From assembly GCA_013399855.1 (NCBI GenBank), contig VXAY01002374.1, positions 675,553 to 739,552 of the forward strand: a stretch of DNA of 64,000 nucleotides. The letters are read 5' to 3'. Positions 36,901 through 52,100 of this stretch are shown here, one piece after another. The notes under the pieces were generated by a model that searched no databases, was not told the DNA's origin, and saw only the letters and a program-made list of their open reading frames with translations. The DNA comes from Oxyruncus cristatus. Its lineage: Eukaryota > Chordata > Aves > Passeriformes > Cotingidae. Numbering within the stretch: position 1 is the first letter of the stretch; the number at the start of each line of letters is the position of its first letter. The translations under genes were made by a program, and so were the position numbers.

Positions 36901-39900
36901 ATTCCTGAAAGTTTTGTATTGAAAAAGGTCATGAATGACCTCTTCCCTTTAACCTTCTTTCCACTCACGATACCACAGAGCTCTACCGTATCTTCCACTC
37001 TGTTGTTTCTATTTCCGAGCTTAGGAGGTCTAGTTTACACTGTTGCTTCTCACTCATAAGCTGTTGTATACCTCCAATCATCCCTGGTCACTCCTCCTCT
37101 GTTCCTTGCCTTTTTGAAAGAATGAAGACCTGAAATGCACATGAAGAAAGTCTCAACAAGCAGCATCAGAAATGCCCATGATGTCCAGGCTGTGCTTTCA
37201 CCAAAGATTTGCACAGTGACACAATAATATTTCAGGTTTATTCTTTCTCTTACAAATTTAATTTACCCCAAGATGGGCTCTGCCTCCCTGTCACATTTAT
37301 CAGCTCTTTGGGCAATTTTCCAATGAATCAGGGATCGCTCTTCTAACCCACCTACTTGAGGTCCCTATGTCAAGCAAAGATGGCAGGAAGCAGTACTGCA
37401 TTATTTTTCTCATTTGTATGTTGCATCTTTTTCCACATCAGTTGCTTTCCAGGTCTCATGTTTATCACTTCTGTAAGAGCATTACTGTACAGCCTTTGCC
37501 TATCAGCAAAGCAAATCTTCAAGCAAATCTTCACAAAGCTGTATTACTTGTCACTGCATTACTTTTTTTTTTCAATTACCTGCCTTCAAAGGGAGGAGGG
37601 TAGCATCCTCCCGTGCCTGCAAGTCAACAGTGGTGTTAGGATTTGCATTTTGAAATGGGATCAAAGGCACGTTTGAACTATAACCAGGACTCCATGAAGA
37701 AGGGGCTTGTGCATACACTGATGTAGAAATGAACCGTTAAAGAACTGCAGATTCCAGGGGAACACAGGTTTATATTTGCTAATGTGCTTTAGACCAGAAT
37801 AGCTCATTCTGCCCTGCAAAAGGAACTACATTAGTTGTGATAAAACTGCATCCGGAGCCAGTGTTAATTTCAGCCTATCAAAGTCCTAATAAATAAAAAG
37901 GTCATGCTCATCTTAGGCCCGCCATCTAAGGGTTGTTTTATAGCCCTGGAAGTGGTTTATTAACTTACAGCAAGCTAGAATTCAATAGTGGTTATTTAGC
38001 ATGACTGAAAAACTCTCACAGTGCTCACTGAGAGGGAAGATAACTTGAAATCATGAAAATATCTTGGAAAGAGTTATAATAATCCCACTTTGATGGTCTA
38101 CATAACACTCTGAAAAATCACTTGTCTTCCTTAGGTATGAAAAGCTTAGCTAAGTGAATATAAAGCTCTTTTGGATTGCTGTTGAATTAATGGTGATTGT
38201 CATAGGCATGTTGCAGGACCACAGTGCCAGACACAAGGTGCTACCTACACAAGTTGTATGAGCCCAGGTGAATAAATGGAACATTTTTCCCTCAAGATGC
38301 CTGATTTGTATTATTTATAAGTCTTGTACTTTTATTTCTGTCTCACTATTTTAGTTCCTCTCTACAAAAACCAAACACAATGTGCAGTGTATATACACTG
38401 CTGTATTTTCCAGGCTACTGGGATAAATGCCTAACAATTGTGCGTAAAATATGCCTTGCTTCAGATCACCCAGCAACATGCAATCAGTGTAGTTTGTCAC
38501 CATCCCAGCTGACTGAATTCTTCCTGGGGTTGCTGGAATTTTTATGGTTGAGTTTATTACTGTTCTCTTTCTGTTTGTTTAGTATCTACTTTGATTTACT
38601 TTATTGTTACTACTGGATTTTCACTCTTGTTAGAATTACATGCATGCTGAAGAGTAACCTGGGGGAAAAAGAAGGTGTTCTAAAATGTTCCTTTGCTTGC
38701 CCCAGTATGAAAATTGCAGTAAGGAAGAAAACTTTGTCTTGAAATCTGATAAACACAATAGAAATCAAAAACTGAGGCTGATAAAAAATTTTCAGTAGAA
38801 TGTTTCTCTGTCAAAAAATTGATAATTTTTTAAGGAAAAAAACCTTTTTCCCAAAGTCAAGAGTTGTTGTCAAAAATTTTGTTTAGAAAATAATTTTGAC
38901 GTTACCTGGACTGGAATATCTTGAGTTTTGTTTTGTAATGACTTTGCACTTTACAAAAATGTAATCTAACAAATCAAGTAGAATATAAATTATCAATTAG
39001 AATACCAGTTATCTCTGAGCAAGCAAAAAAAAATAATAATTTCAATTACTGAAATACCATCTGTAATACCAGTCATCAATTAAAGTTACTTGAATATACA
39101 AATAGGAAATAATTCAAACCATAAACATTGAGACCAGAAAGCAAAACAAATGAAAATAATAAAGCAAGATACAATGAAAACAAGAAGTCCAACCAACATG
39201 AAAAATTTCAACCATCCAGTAGCAAATTCTGATAGAAATATTTTAAGCATTATGTAGAAATGTGACCCCAGAAAGTGCTTAAAAGAGATTCAAAGGGGGA
39301 GGCAGGGGAAGCAAGAATATAAGAATTTCTGTGGTTTAGATATTCTGGATTTTGATTCACTGTTTCTGTAATCAAGTAGAATAGACTTGCATTTGAATGA
39401 ATGTAGATTCATAAAAAAACAACAGATTCATATATCAGTTTTTGTCACAACAAATAACATCATGTCAATACTTCTTTCTTTGATGCATTATCTGTATCAG
39501 AAGGTTGCATCTGTCTCCCTAAGTGGCACTTATCGATTTGGAAACCAATTTTGCCTTTTTCATTTTACTACATATGCACAGCATTTACTAGCTGAAAATA
39601 GACTCAACACTGAGATAACTTAAAACTTACCTTCACCTGTAGTAAGCGCTGCATTTAAAATTGTTTTCTTTTTTAATAACTAGTTATTACTCTGATTTTT
39701 GAAGTCAAGAGCATTCTCACTGAACTTCTTTGCACTAATTTTGAGCTATTCATCCAACAGTAAAAGGTAACTGCACCCACAGCAGTAATACACAGTACAA
39801 ACATCCGGGCAAACCACAATGCTCTGTGAAACAAAGCACCAAGTCAAGTCCCACAGGGTTTTTACTGGCCAAGCAATGAAGAGAAGAACTAACCATGCAG

Positions 39901-42900
39901 ATGTATTATGAATATACATTTAAAAGCAGAGATTTCTCTTTTTTCCCCATCTTAATTTGCTGCCTGAATGTCAACTGCTACATTCCGAATATCACAAATC
40001 TCATTTTATCAGATTTAATCGGATATTCTCCATAATGCAGAACAGTGCAATCAATCTGAGACATCATCTGTGAAACAAGAAAAAAAACCTCAGAAGACTT
40101 CACAGATGGGAAAAGGAGATAGTTTGGGATACGTTTGAATGTGTCTGCCTCCATGGCACAGACAGTAAGGATTTTCAGCACAGCAACGAGGCTTAATTTA
40201 ACTTCCTCTTTTTGCATCCATTTCAGGGTCCGGTTGGCCATTGGAGCTCTCCTGCTGCAGCTCCAGACCAGCTCTGGTCACACCCTCTGGGGAACCCACA
40301 AGCAGCAGGTCAAGTGTATTCTCCTGCCTTCATCCAGCCTGTGCTATAATCCTAGCTATGGGGCCTTTTACAAGCTTGGTGTCTAAGTGCTCCTTGCCTA
40401 CAGAGAGCTTTATTAACCATCAATTGACTTCTATTTTGATGATATATTGTCAAAATTACACAGTCATTGCCTTCAGGGGCAGGGCTTAAGACAACAAGTT
40501 ATTTGTCCTCTCCCTCCCCCAAAATAGGAAAAATTATCTTTTACATCATATTGCAGCAAAGTATAAATGTCAATAAAACGTCTTGAAAATAAATATGAAT
40601 CTGGACATTTGCACATCTGAGTAAGCAGGTCACACATGTTGAGTCACGTCCAATACCTGGGAGGGTTTTTGCCTTCTGGAACAACTGTCTGTTGTGGGCA
40701 TACGGGCTCTTCTTATAGCCTGGGACTCACGGGCACTTCCCAGGTTTCAGGACCTCTTGTGTCCAGGGTCTGATACTGAAGCACTGCTGGAAGGAGGCCC
40801 AGAAGCCTCCCACCCCTCCTGAGCAAGACTCTCACATGGGCTGGAGGGATGTGCTCTGCAGTATGTTGCATCAGAGCCTGGATGAGCATTGCTCTGCTAG
40901 AAAGAAGCACCAGCCTCCACAGCCAGGCTTGTTGAAACACCAAAGTCTGCCATCAGGCTCTTCCATGGAAAAGACATGTTAACGAAGGCCAGTAGTATCA
41001 GAAATTTTGAGGTATGTGTACCACTTGTCTTCTTTTGTGCATCATTAGTTTTCAGTGCACTCTCTTGGCAAGTAATTCTTTTGGTTATAACAAAGCCTAT
41101 GGTGCCAAGCTTTCTAAATGGCCATAAAGTGAAAGTGATGCCCAGAGGAGATGGCAGCTGTAGTGTGCAGCAGATGCCTGTGAAAATCTGTGTTCATCTG
41201 CCACCTCATCTTTCTGGCAACACTTCAGACAATTAACAACAACAAAATGCAATTGAAAAGAATATGTAAACCTTCCGTGCTTGTGCATATGTTCCTCATA
41301 GGCATCTAATTGATCAGCTTATGCTGATCTGGATTGGACAAAGCAAGGGTGTTGCTTATTTCACTTCTGAGCTAAATTGTATTTCTGATGGAAGACCAAT
41401 AAACTTTGAAAGACAACAGTAATGAGATAATGATTGCCTGAATTTGGCAGGTAAGTACATAGAGATGGAAAGACGTGCTCTATTCATGGATACCTTTTGA
41501 ATTTCTTGATCTCTTTATAGCAGAGTCAGAAGAAATGGTAGGAGGCTATAAAAATGCAGTAACTGCATTATGGGATGTGAGGTCTATAATATACAGATTT
41601 GTTTTTCTAAAGGGCAGTCCATGCTCTCACTCATTTACTGAATGTGCCCTTGCCTTGTGCATGGGCAAGGCCTACTGTTTTTTCATAAATAATTCCCTGA
41701 TAAGTTAGCAATTCAGAAAAATGTGAAAAATATGCAAGATAAACTTTAAGCTATGTTTTATACACTACATAGAACGTTGGCTATTAATTCAACATTACTA
41801 CAGTTTGAGAAAAGGCACAAAAGAGACAAAGATTTTCTCAAACCACCTAAACAAACTTGATTATAGGAAGAACATATAAAAAGAAACACGTGCCTAAATT
41901 TAGCTCCTGTGACTGGCATCTTCTCAGTGAAAGGACATTCATAAATATTTTTTCATAAAACTTTTCCTTTCTTCACTCAAACACCTGACTCTCAATGTCC
42001 CATTACTGTTCATTCATCCTAAAAACCATGAACAGAAAGTAAAAAAGAAATACTTAAGCAATTTCACTACCTGTGTAACAAATACTGCAAATATGTGTAA
42101 GCTGCACTTGCTAGAATTGCAAATATTTTGCAAGTTGTATTTGCAAGAGCATTCCAGTCTGGGAATGATGCTGAATTTGTTCTGAATGTCACAGGAGCTT
42201 TGAGGATTCGAACCAACAGATAGTTCAGGAAGAGACAGTTTCTTTTCACAGATACCATTTTGCCCAGAGTCAAGTATATACATCAAAATTTGTTTCACGA
42301 ACAAATCCTAAACTGAAATTTCATCACCAAAACTGCCTGTACAACCCTGAAACTTATTAGTAGTGATTCTGAGAAGAGCTTGATATGTCATTAAGAGGAA
42401 CTACCTTTGAGCAATTCACAGCACCTGAACAATTATATGTGGTTGTGTACTCTGCTCATACAATGATATAACATCCTCAAAGAGAAAATTCAAATACATG
42501 GGCAGAAGTCTGTTGAGAAACCAAGAAACTAGTAAAGTCCACTAGTAGGGCACTTAACCCTAAAAAAACTGATGGGCAGCCTAGTCAATGAAAAAAAACC
42601 AAAATAAACAAATGGAAATGACATCAAGCCTTCCAAATGCAAAGTGCTTCAAAAAAAAACCCCATCCAAGACCCAACAAAATAAAAATAACCAATCAAAC
42701 CACCTACATCATTCCTGCCCTGGGAGATGACTGGTTAGACACAACTACATAAAGCTGTCTTAGATACTTCCTGAAAGAAAGAGCCATGAATACCTCTTCA
42801 TATTAGATCTAATCCCCTCAATCAAAATGGCACTGAAAATCATGGGTCCCACCGGACTGACCTCTTCCTTCTAATTCTTTATGAACACAATTCTAAATTC

Positions 42901-44013
42901 TGAAAAGGCTGGGTTTAGAAATAATATTCTTGAATTTAAATTTCTATGAGTAGTTAACCACCAATCAGAAATATTTTTATTAATTTACAAAGCAATATGA
43001 GCCAGCTTACAAAAAGATGTAGATGAATCACAGCCATAATTACAATTACACAAACAGAATTTGAGAACAAATTTCCAAATATGATTTTAATGCCTCAATC
43101 AATAAAGTATGTTATGTGCCTAGAAGTCAAAAAAGTAGATGACTTAGAACTGAAATGGATGAAGGTGTGTGAGAAAGTGAATACTAGCTAAGAATATAAT
43201 CTATTAGAGAGTATTTTTTCTTGATTCCTGATAATGTTCTTGACATTTTGCATCTCCTTACATGATATCTCTCCTTGTTGAAAACTGGATATTGTTTTCA
43301 TTTTATGACTACTGACAGTACCTCCTTTTGTGATCAAGCCATGGCAAGGAAATGATTGTGACAAAGATTCTCTTCTTCATAAACTGCTGGGTTTTGAGTT
43401 TGCTCCTGCTTTTGCAGCTGTCAAAACCTATTCCTCTCACAATGCATTTTTCTATTATGGGTCTCCACCTGGACTTTTAAAAAGTAAATCTAAGCCAATA
43501 AAGGTAAAAACAATTTCATCTTGACAATAATGACCCAAAATATTAGACAAAATGCAACAATGATTCATAAAAATTCAGCTGTTCTAAAAATTACTGTCCA
43601 AATATGCTCGAAATAATTGGTGCTCTTATCGGTTCCATAACTGTTTTTTACTTCTTGGAGTTTAATGGTATATGTCAAAATGTTTAAATACATTATCTTC
43701 AATCAAAACAAAATATCTCAAGGCTTTTACTTTGATACAATCACTGAATATCTGCAATTCATAATTCAGTGATTATTCTCATTGACAATAAATTCACAAT
43801 CAGTGAATACAAAGACAATATATATTCTAAATTCATGCAAAGTGATAATTCCCTGGCTGCTTTCTTTCTCATTTATGCCATGGCAAGATCCTATAAATGC
43901 ATGAAACAAAGTTCTTTTTCCTCTCTCTTATTGCACTATGCTGCAGCTCTTCTCATCTCCTTAATTCTAAAACTGCAGTTGTTACCTCCAAGGCATAAGC
44001 CTACTGTTTATCT

Positions 44014-44048
44014 TTTTTATAGACATGAACATGTACTGTCTATAAAAA
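44014..44048. repeat. 12-bp-stem hairpin (TTTTTATAGACA / TGTCTATAAAAA)
   Basis: Perfect 12-bp arms at 44014-44025 and 44037-44048 around an 11-nt loop. Seen directly; no function assigned. Confidence 0.7.
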
Positions 44049-46443
44049 CAGGACAATCTGACTTTCTCAGTAAAAGGGCTGTGCAGTAGGCTTTACTCCA
44101 TGCTGACGGATGGGATGAGATTGTGACCTAGCTATAATCCCATCTATCAGAAGTGTTGGGGAAGGAGAACATCTGTCAACTGCATAAGGTCAATCTGTCA
44201 GCCAATTTTTCAGAAACTTGGTCATGGTAATTCACAACAGTCACTTCTTCGAAAGATTCTTTTTCATCTTGCAATCACTTGGTGTGACCCACTACCAGCT
44301 TCCTTGCAGACACAATCCCAGGCCTCAGTGGTATTTTGCAAATGTACTGCTTGCTGAACTGCTCGCTGGCCTAACACCTTGTCAGGCCTTCAGTTGACTT
44401 TGGAATTGAATATAAAATTCTTGACAGGACCCTCTCACATACTAAAAAAACCAACCCTTCAGATCACACTGATCCTATCCTCCACTACAAAAGTACAAAA
44501 GGCAATCTTTTACTTACCCACACTTCGAATGAAATAAAAATATCACTGTGTGATGGCAAAGACATCCTAAAAGAGCACACCCTTCAGATAACTGTTACTA
44601 ACTTTACTGCTAACTTTGCTCTAAAAGTTGAACTTTTCTAAAGATGTTACATAACATGAGTAATGCAGTAATTGAGCTTATTTTTAACTGCGTTTACTTT
44701 TAATTGAGCTACTCAGGTACTGAACTTAAGGCTGTCACCTTTAAATGACTCTCTACATTAATAAAATAAATTTTTTAAAGTATTTCTAAAACTTTCCCTC
44801 ACTTAGAGGTAATTTCTGATCTTTTTCTTCCAGATATGCAGTGCATGGAGAAATACTGGCATGTTAACAGCATCAACTAGCCCTAATTCCAGCAGAATCA
44901 GCTTGCTTTCTCCAAGCTGGGAACAAGACCAGTGGAATACAAATGAACTGTGGCCATGCAGCTAAATAAAACCAAACAGTGAGCTCATGGATGAAGCCCA
45001 CCGTGCCCCCTCCAGACATCAGCAGTGTGGCTGAGACAGCCTCCCATGGGCAGCTCAAGACCTCACAATTACAGATGGCATGAAAGGAGAAAAGGCAAGT
45101 CCTCTTCTGACCTGCCCTTCTGCTTCCTACGTGCAGTGTGGGAACACTCCCACATACCCTGATACACTTTTGAATCATTATATTCAACCCTGGTAGAGCC
45201 AACTGGATTTTTTTTAGCAGAATGTTTTCCATGATATTTCTGCAGCTCGATTAGGAGTGGCTGTCTCTTGCCAGTCCATCAGCCTTCCTCCCATCCTCTG
45301 AAATCTGCACACAGACTGAAGTTCTCTGTCTGTAAGCTCCTTCTCCAGTTTCACAACTCCCCTGGACATAAATATTTCATTCTAAAATGCTCTTATTTTG
45401 ATGATATCAGACTAAAACACCAGAGTCCCCATTTCAGGGAAAATGTCAAGATTTCAACTGATGTACAATATTTTCACTGGGGAAATTCCAGTGGGAAAAG
45501 AAATTACATATTCCTTGGATCTCATACATACAAAAATAGGATATAAAATCACCCAGCTGAGTACTGAAAGAAATAAAAGGAAGACAGAGATGAGTGCTAA
45601 AGTTACATTTCACAAAACCGTAATGTATGAAGGATTTTCTTCTTTTAATATATGAACAACTAGTTTTTTTCTCACCCCTCTGTTCTGCTACCACACTTTT
45701 CTTTCCAATTTTAAAAGTATTTCCCAGTAAGATTCTGAATATGCATGAAAAGGCAGTCCACAACTAGAAAAAGAAAAAATAATATTTTAAGTAAGAGAGA
45801 AATGTTGACAAATTTTTAACTAAATACCTTGATGATATCTAGTGATATCACAAGTATTATCACCAGGCTCTATGTAGTTCTCCATGTCTATTTTAAGCCA
45901 GCATTATGATGAGATTAGTTAGCATGCAGCATTCTTACAAAAAGAAAAATAAAAAACCCCATCAGGATCATATAACTTCCTTTCTGCACATAAAAGTCCC
46001 TCTAACTGGGGATGTAAAATCTTGTATTCTATGGGAACATTGTTAGAAGCTGTAAAAACTCACCTTTCTCTTAGCTGAGGATGCTTCCTAAAGGCAACTT
46101 CCTATGTTTGGAAACTCACTGAAAAGGTTGCCATGGTGATTAATTTTAAAAGTGAAATTCTCCCTTTTTAAAGTTTTTTCTTTAAAGAAGAAATGTTCTG
46201 TGCTAGAGCCCAGTCCTCGGCAAGGCAAATGGGAGTGAAAATTTCATCTTAATTCTGAAGATTAAAGGACATAATTTTTGTGTAACTGAAACTTCAGCAG
46301 CAGAAATTTTTTTCAGAAAAATATTGGAAATATCTATTCTTACCTAAAAATGAAAGAAAAAAAAACATCTGTGGGAGAAAGAATTGAGGGGGAAAAAAGC
46401 AACATCTTCCAGTGGTCACACTAGCCAGCAGTCTAGGTTATAC

Positions 46444-46485
46444 TAGGGAAAGGAAGGAGGAAAGGCAAGGAAGGAATGGTAGGGG
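46444..46485. repeat. Purine-rich GGAA low-complexity patch
   Basis: Almost only A and G, with repeated GGAA/AGGAAGG units (for example GGAAAGGAAGGAGGAAAGGC). Ordinary low-complexity sequence, but GGAA arrays can bind ETS-family factors. Confidence 0.6.
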
Positions 46486-49151
46486 TAGCTGAAGCTCAAC
46501 ATACAAAACAGCAAAGGAGAGTCAGCTAGTGTCATTGCATGTCAAGAGAGTGAACTGCATCCCCAAAGAAAAAGCGTAGAAACCAAAGGTCATGACTGAA
46601 AAGCTCTTTACCAAAGGCATCTTCCATTTCCTTTCCACGGCTCAAGATGCAATTTCACATGGGTGTCTCCCTCTGTTGACTTCTCCTCTGCAGAATAACG
46701 CACAGAGCTACATTAAACCTTGGCTGTCCACACAGCTGTGTTAGTTGCCTGGGAGCAGACAAGTGCACAGCTCTGTTACTGCATTGGGAGATGGAAAAAT
46801 AGCATTTCTTCTCTAAAGAACATACAATGTTCAACATTACATCATGCAACTTGTCCTTGCATAAGCTGTCACAGCAGAAATAATAGCAAGTGTTGTGCCA
46901 GTTCAATACCCAAGCAATTTGTGGCTTCCTTATTCATGTAAAGACCACAGTACTGTGAGACAGCTGCATTATTCATTATGTGTTGAATATTTTATCTCTC
47001 TAGACAGAAGTATCTGTACAAGTACAATTAAAATGTCTGATGTAGACAGAGTTGATTTCAATACAATGAATCAAATTTGTTTCAGAGACCTGCTTGACCT
47101 TAAAGCTCTACAGTTTAAACCAATAGAAGGAAAAACATTCTCAGACTCATTTGGTGCAGTATCTGGGCATTACTCATTTTACTGTGAATGACTACTCAAG
47201 AAAGCCTCCTTACTTGATCTACTACCATGTTAGTCATGGTAACCGCAAGATATTCCAAGTCATATCAAGTTATTTTACACTAAAAACACACGGTCATAAC
47301 AACAATGAAATGACTTTTTTAGAAATGGCAGAACACACAAATAATTACTACTGCTTCTTTACCATTACTATAAAATTTTAATAAATCCATATGCTTTGTA
47401 ATAATCTCCTAGGACTTCTAGGGGAAAAAACATTATCTGAATGGTATCAGAGTTACAGCTATGATTGCAATGAAAACTGAGTAGGAAATAGTCACCATCT
47501 CATTCCCCAGACCCCAAAACAGCAATGCTGCTCCTAAATTAGTGATTCCCATGCCTTTTTGCCTCCTCTCACAGAGACAGATCTCACCTATCAGCAACTC
47601 CTTGCTCCCTAAACAAAGTCCAGTTTGGTTTCAATGTACAAGTCCCTAAGAACTGTATTTTGAAGCACACAGAGTTTAAGCAATGAAAAACCCATTTTCT
47701 GAGCAAGGAGAAAACTGGAGATCAATGTGCAAACAGCTAGACTGGTACAAGCATTTCAAGGTTGTAATCTATGTCATTAACAGGTAAATTCATTCTTTTA
47801 AACACTACTTTTCATAGAGAAAGTAATTAGATTAAACTGCAATTATTCTCCATATTCAGTCTTGAGTAAGAATCTTCGCAAGAACTATGGCGACAAGCCA
47901 CACTCCAGAAATCCATCCTTAGGAGTCCCTAAATCTCCTTAGAGGTTGATAGTAGACAAGTTGCTGGAGGTCTCCGTACAGAATCTTATAGCTCAGAACA
48001 AAGCTGAGAATGACCAGAACTAAATTGCTCCATGATGCTTCTTTGAAAGCTGAGACTAACCTTGCGTTCAGGAATAAGTTAAGCTAAGAACAGTAGTGAA
48101 GCATCATTCATGTGCTTTGAAGCACACTTTTTTCCTCCTTTCCTTTTACTCTGTCTCCGTTTCCTTTCCTGTGACTGGCATTTTCTTCAGGTCGTGACTT
48201 GCTTCTCATTTACGCAGCATCACCAAATTGCAGAACAGTAGAGTGTTCTTAAGTAGAGTGCTTGTGAAGTGCTTTGGAAACACCACTGCTTAGAAGTGGT
48301 ATAAGTACGGTGGGAGCTAGCCCAAATATGGGTCAATAAAAGATCAGTAAAGCCCATTACAGTCACTTTATTGGAAAGGCAACAGTGCCTTTGCAACAAT
48401 CACAGCTTGAGGACAAAGCATTTAGAAGTGTTTTGGTGGCCCAGTAAGTAGGAAGGCCAGCTTACCTGCTGGTCTGGGACTTCTTCAAGTCTTGGAGCTG
48501 AAATTAAAAACGGACGGAGGAAAAAGTGGAAGCTCTTTCAGTTTCAGTCCCTCACACAGTGCTATGAACCTTCTGAGCATAGGAAGGATAAGACCACTTC
48601 TGACATGTTTAAGCTTTGGCAGGCAACAAAACAAGTATTTTAAATAATAAATTCTGTGTAATTATTTTGTGTTTATAATCTTCACTAGATTCTACAAATA
48701 ATAAAGCCCAAAAAACTTTTAAATTAAAACTTAATCTAACTGGCACAGTTGTCTTTCAACAGGTACATAGAGGGAATATTTGAAGATTATGAGAGCAGTT
48801 AAGTATCCAGTATCTATCTGCTTTTGAAAGTAGATGAAAAATGAGTGTTGGCCTTTTGGTCCTTCATTGGGATGGTCTCAGCATTCAGCACAATGAGGCA
48901 GTACATGAACATACTATGAAGGATGCTGGCTGGTAAGGTAAATACAACTGGCTATTTCTTGAAAAGCAGTATCTCATAAATATTGTCTGGTGTTGGAAGG
49001 GTGTTTTTCAGTTAATACAAGGATGAATGAACCAAATAAACCAAAAGAAAATGTTATGGGTTTAGCTGAACCTTCTCCTTCAGCACCCTTGCTCAAACTG
49101 ATGATGTTTCCCTCATGACATCACCAATATGTTACAACCAGCTCCTCACAC

Positions 49152-49173
49152 AAAAAAAAAAAAAAAAAAAAAA
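49152..49173 (+). repeat. A22 homopolymer, possible retroposon tail
   Basis: Twenty-two consecutive A residues on the plus strand after ...GCTCCTCACAC. It could be the tail of a retroposed sequence lying upstream, but I found no recognisable parent gene and no clear target-site duplication. Confidence 0.8.
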
Positions 49174-52100
49174 TTCAAGGAAACCCAGCACACAGAATGG
49201 TACTGGGGGCAAGTGAGTGGAGAAGTGGAGAACCAGCCAGGGAAATCACTGGGCCACCATGGGCAAACACATACGCCAGCTCAGAATTACGTTGTGCTAT
49301 CCCTTCCCTTCTTAAAACGTATGTGATGTCTTCCCAGGAGCTTGCTCACCCAGAGATGAAGGTGAAAAGCAAATGAAAATACGATTGTTGAATACAGTGT
49401 CCAAAACATTTGAACACACAGTAAAAATTCTGGGCAATTTTTGTTTTGGCACAGAATGGGAACAAAAAGAGACACTTGTTTGTTTTACCCTCCTCTCAAA
49501 AAGAGCGAAAGACTCAGTACAAGGAATAGATACTTTCATTATAAAATTGGAAGTTCCATGCTATAGGTAACCTTGGAAACATGAAGGAATCATTTAATAA
49601 GAGACAAAACTTTTGTGGATGTTTCCGTCTTACAAAAAACCACTGCAGAGACATAATCTGAACATAAATAAATGCTTCCAGATAGGAAAGCCAGTTGAGT
49701 CGCTCTGGGACTGAATCAAAATGAGGAGCGTTAATAGCACAGAATGAGGAGATCAGGTTTCAACTGACAGAACCCAGAAATGAGAAAAGATAAATGAATT
49801 TACCTGTCAAAGGAGAAGAAAAATACAGCTAACTCCCTTCCTCCAGTGCCTTTCCCATTAACACTGGATAGTGTGGCTGGTCAGCCTCTCCCTTCCCAGT
49901 CAAGATCATAGATGTACTTACCTCATCACTTCCAGATGGGAGTGAGCTGCAGTGTGAATGTAGCAAAGAACTAGGTATTCAGCACTACTAGTGCAAGCTG
50001 CCAGCAATTCAGCTGCTAAATTTGTAAATTTGCAAAAGACCAATACGACCAATTGGTTTCTAGCTGGATGGCGGAGCCACTGCAATGTAATATCCTGCAG
50101 CACTGCTAAGTGGCACCATTAGCCTGAATAATGGTGGCAAAGAGATATGCTACAGAAGCAATGTGTGACTGCTACACAAAAATATGCCCCCTAGGATATC
50201 CATGAAAGAGCAGACGTCGTCATTCCGTTGCATTCCCATTCACTTCCACAATGTCTGTGGAAGTAGACATGAAGAACACCCACCACATCACACAGCAGAA
50301 GTGCAGGGTAAGCCAAGGTCTGAGAGCAGTTTTGGTAGATGACAGCAATATGGTGCCCTCAATGTGCTGGATGGTTAGAGTTCAAGCAATAAGTCTTCTA
50401 TTTTCCCTCTATGCAGCTGCAGCTGCCTGAAATACTTGATCATGTTAATCACAGAGGAGTCATTAAAACTGGCCTGACAGTAATGCAATCACTCCTACTG
50501 AGACAGTCAACAGTCTAGTTTCAAGGAGGAGGCCCTCCAGTTGAAAGTCTTCACAGGCCTAAAATCATGGACCAAAGCACTGTATATAAATTCCTACTTA
50601 ATAGGAATAATTCCTATCTAGTCCCATCATAATGAGAAAGGTGATGAGACTCCTCAGTGTATTTGACATTGTTCATAAGCATTGTTGACTTGGATCTGCT
50701 GTAAACACCAGCCAGGGTCTAGAGGTGGAGTGTAAACTGAACCAACTGTCAAAGTTTCAGCAAGGACACTCTTGCAGGAGAAGCAGAGCTGAGGTGGAGG
50801 TGATCCAGAAACATGGTATTAAGTTACATCCAATTCTTAATGAGTACTCAGAGCAGAACACGAAGGGGTGGGAGTGGGGGGAACTATCTATCCATCCAAT
50901 ATCTGATATCTGAGGACATCTGAAAAAATCCAGCTTAGTCATCCAGGAAATGCTCAGTTTAAGGGGACAAAAGGACCCAAATAACTATCAGTTACACCTC
51001 CATATCCTTCATATAGCTTAGCAGATTCTGAGGGTGCTTGAGGCAGCTAGCACATGCCAATGAACAGTGGGGATGGTCCAAGACCTGGAACCAGACATTT
51101 GCCTGGGTAAGTAAAGAAATAAGCAAAACAGTAATCCTAGCATACTACTTTATGAGTAATACTAATGAAAAGCTCACCCATAAACTAACCAGTACTGCAC
51201 CTCTGTGCCAGAGAGGTCAACCACAGCAGCCGTAGGCCAGAGCCACAAGCTCAGCACACGCGTTAGCAGTCCTGACAGTACAGAAAGCTTTATACAGAGA
51301 CTGAAACCTCTTGCTGACTGTGGGCAGTAGAAATACCAAACAGCATGTACTTTCTACATTGCCACACCATTAATCACTGGAACAGAAGACAAAGACTTCA
51401 GTCTCTGACAATAACTTTACATGCCTCGCTGAAGGCTAAAGGTAGTCTGGGGAAATAGTGAAAATTAAGAGCTCTAACAGGTACTGAAAAATTCATACTG
51501 CATGACTATGCAGATTGCAAGGGGTAAAATGTACCTCCTCTATCTCTCCTTATCAGCTGAGAGATGAGGTCTCCTCTCATGGCTGGATTTTGCCTAAGGG
51601 GACTTCAGTACTGTCCATCGGAATTAAAGAATGACATCCTGAGATGAACAAGATTTCCCAAGAGAGGAGAGAGATAAGCAAAGTGGTATATCAGGCTACC
51701 CATCCTAGGGCATGATACATGCCGACATCATACAATACAAGTTGTGGAACAGAGCAGAAGGGAGATTTAGTAATCTGGGAAAAAATGGAGAAGGTCTGTT
51801 CACTTTCAGTGGCAGGAGGCATGTAACATAGCAGATGACTCCTCCAAATTCTGAGGCGTGGGCTATGCAAAAATTCATGTGTAAACACAAGCAGTTGTTT
51901 TACTATCTGACATAGTACCTTCAAAAGACAAGACAAAATACAGCACAACAGAATAAAGCAGTTCAACCTCAAACAGAACTTTATGCATACATAGTCTTCA
52001 CCTGGATTTTTATTACTAAAAATAGCTTACTGCAAAGGCATGGCAAGTAGGAAGGAATCAACACTTTTAAAGCTGGACAATTCCACTGCAAAATCCCAGG

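Noticed and set aside
38380..38742. 120-codon plus-strand frame with a leucine/phenylalanine-rich hydrophobic middle
   Set aside because: T-rich DNA on its own yields such hydrophobic runs; no family resemblance and no splice or promoter context.
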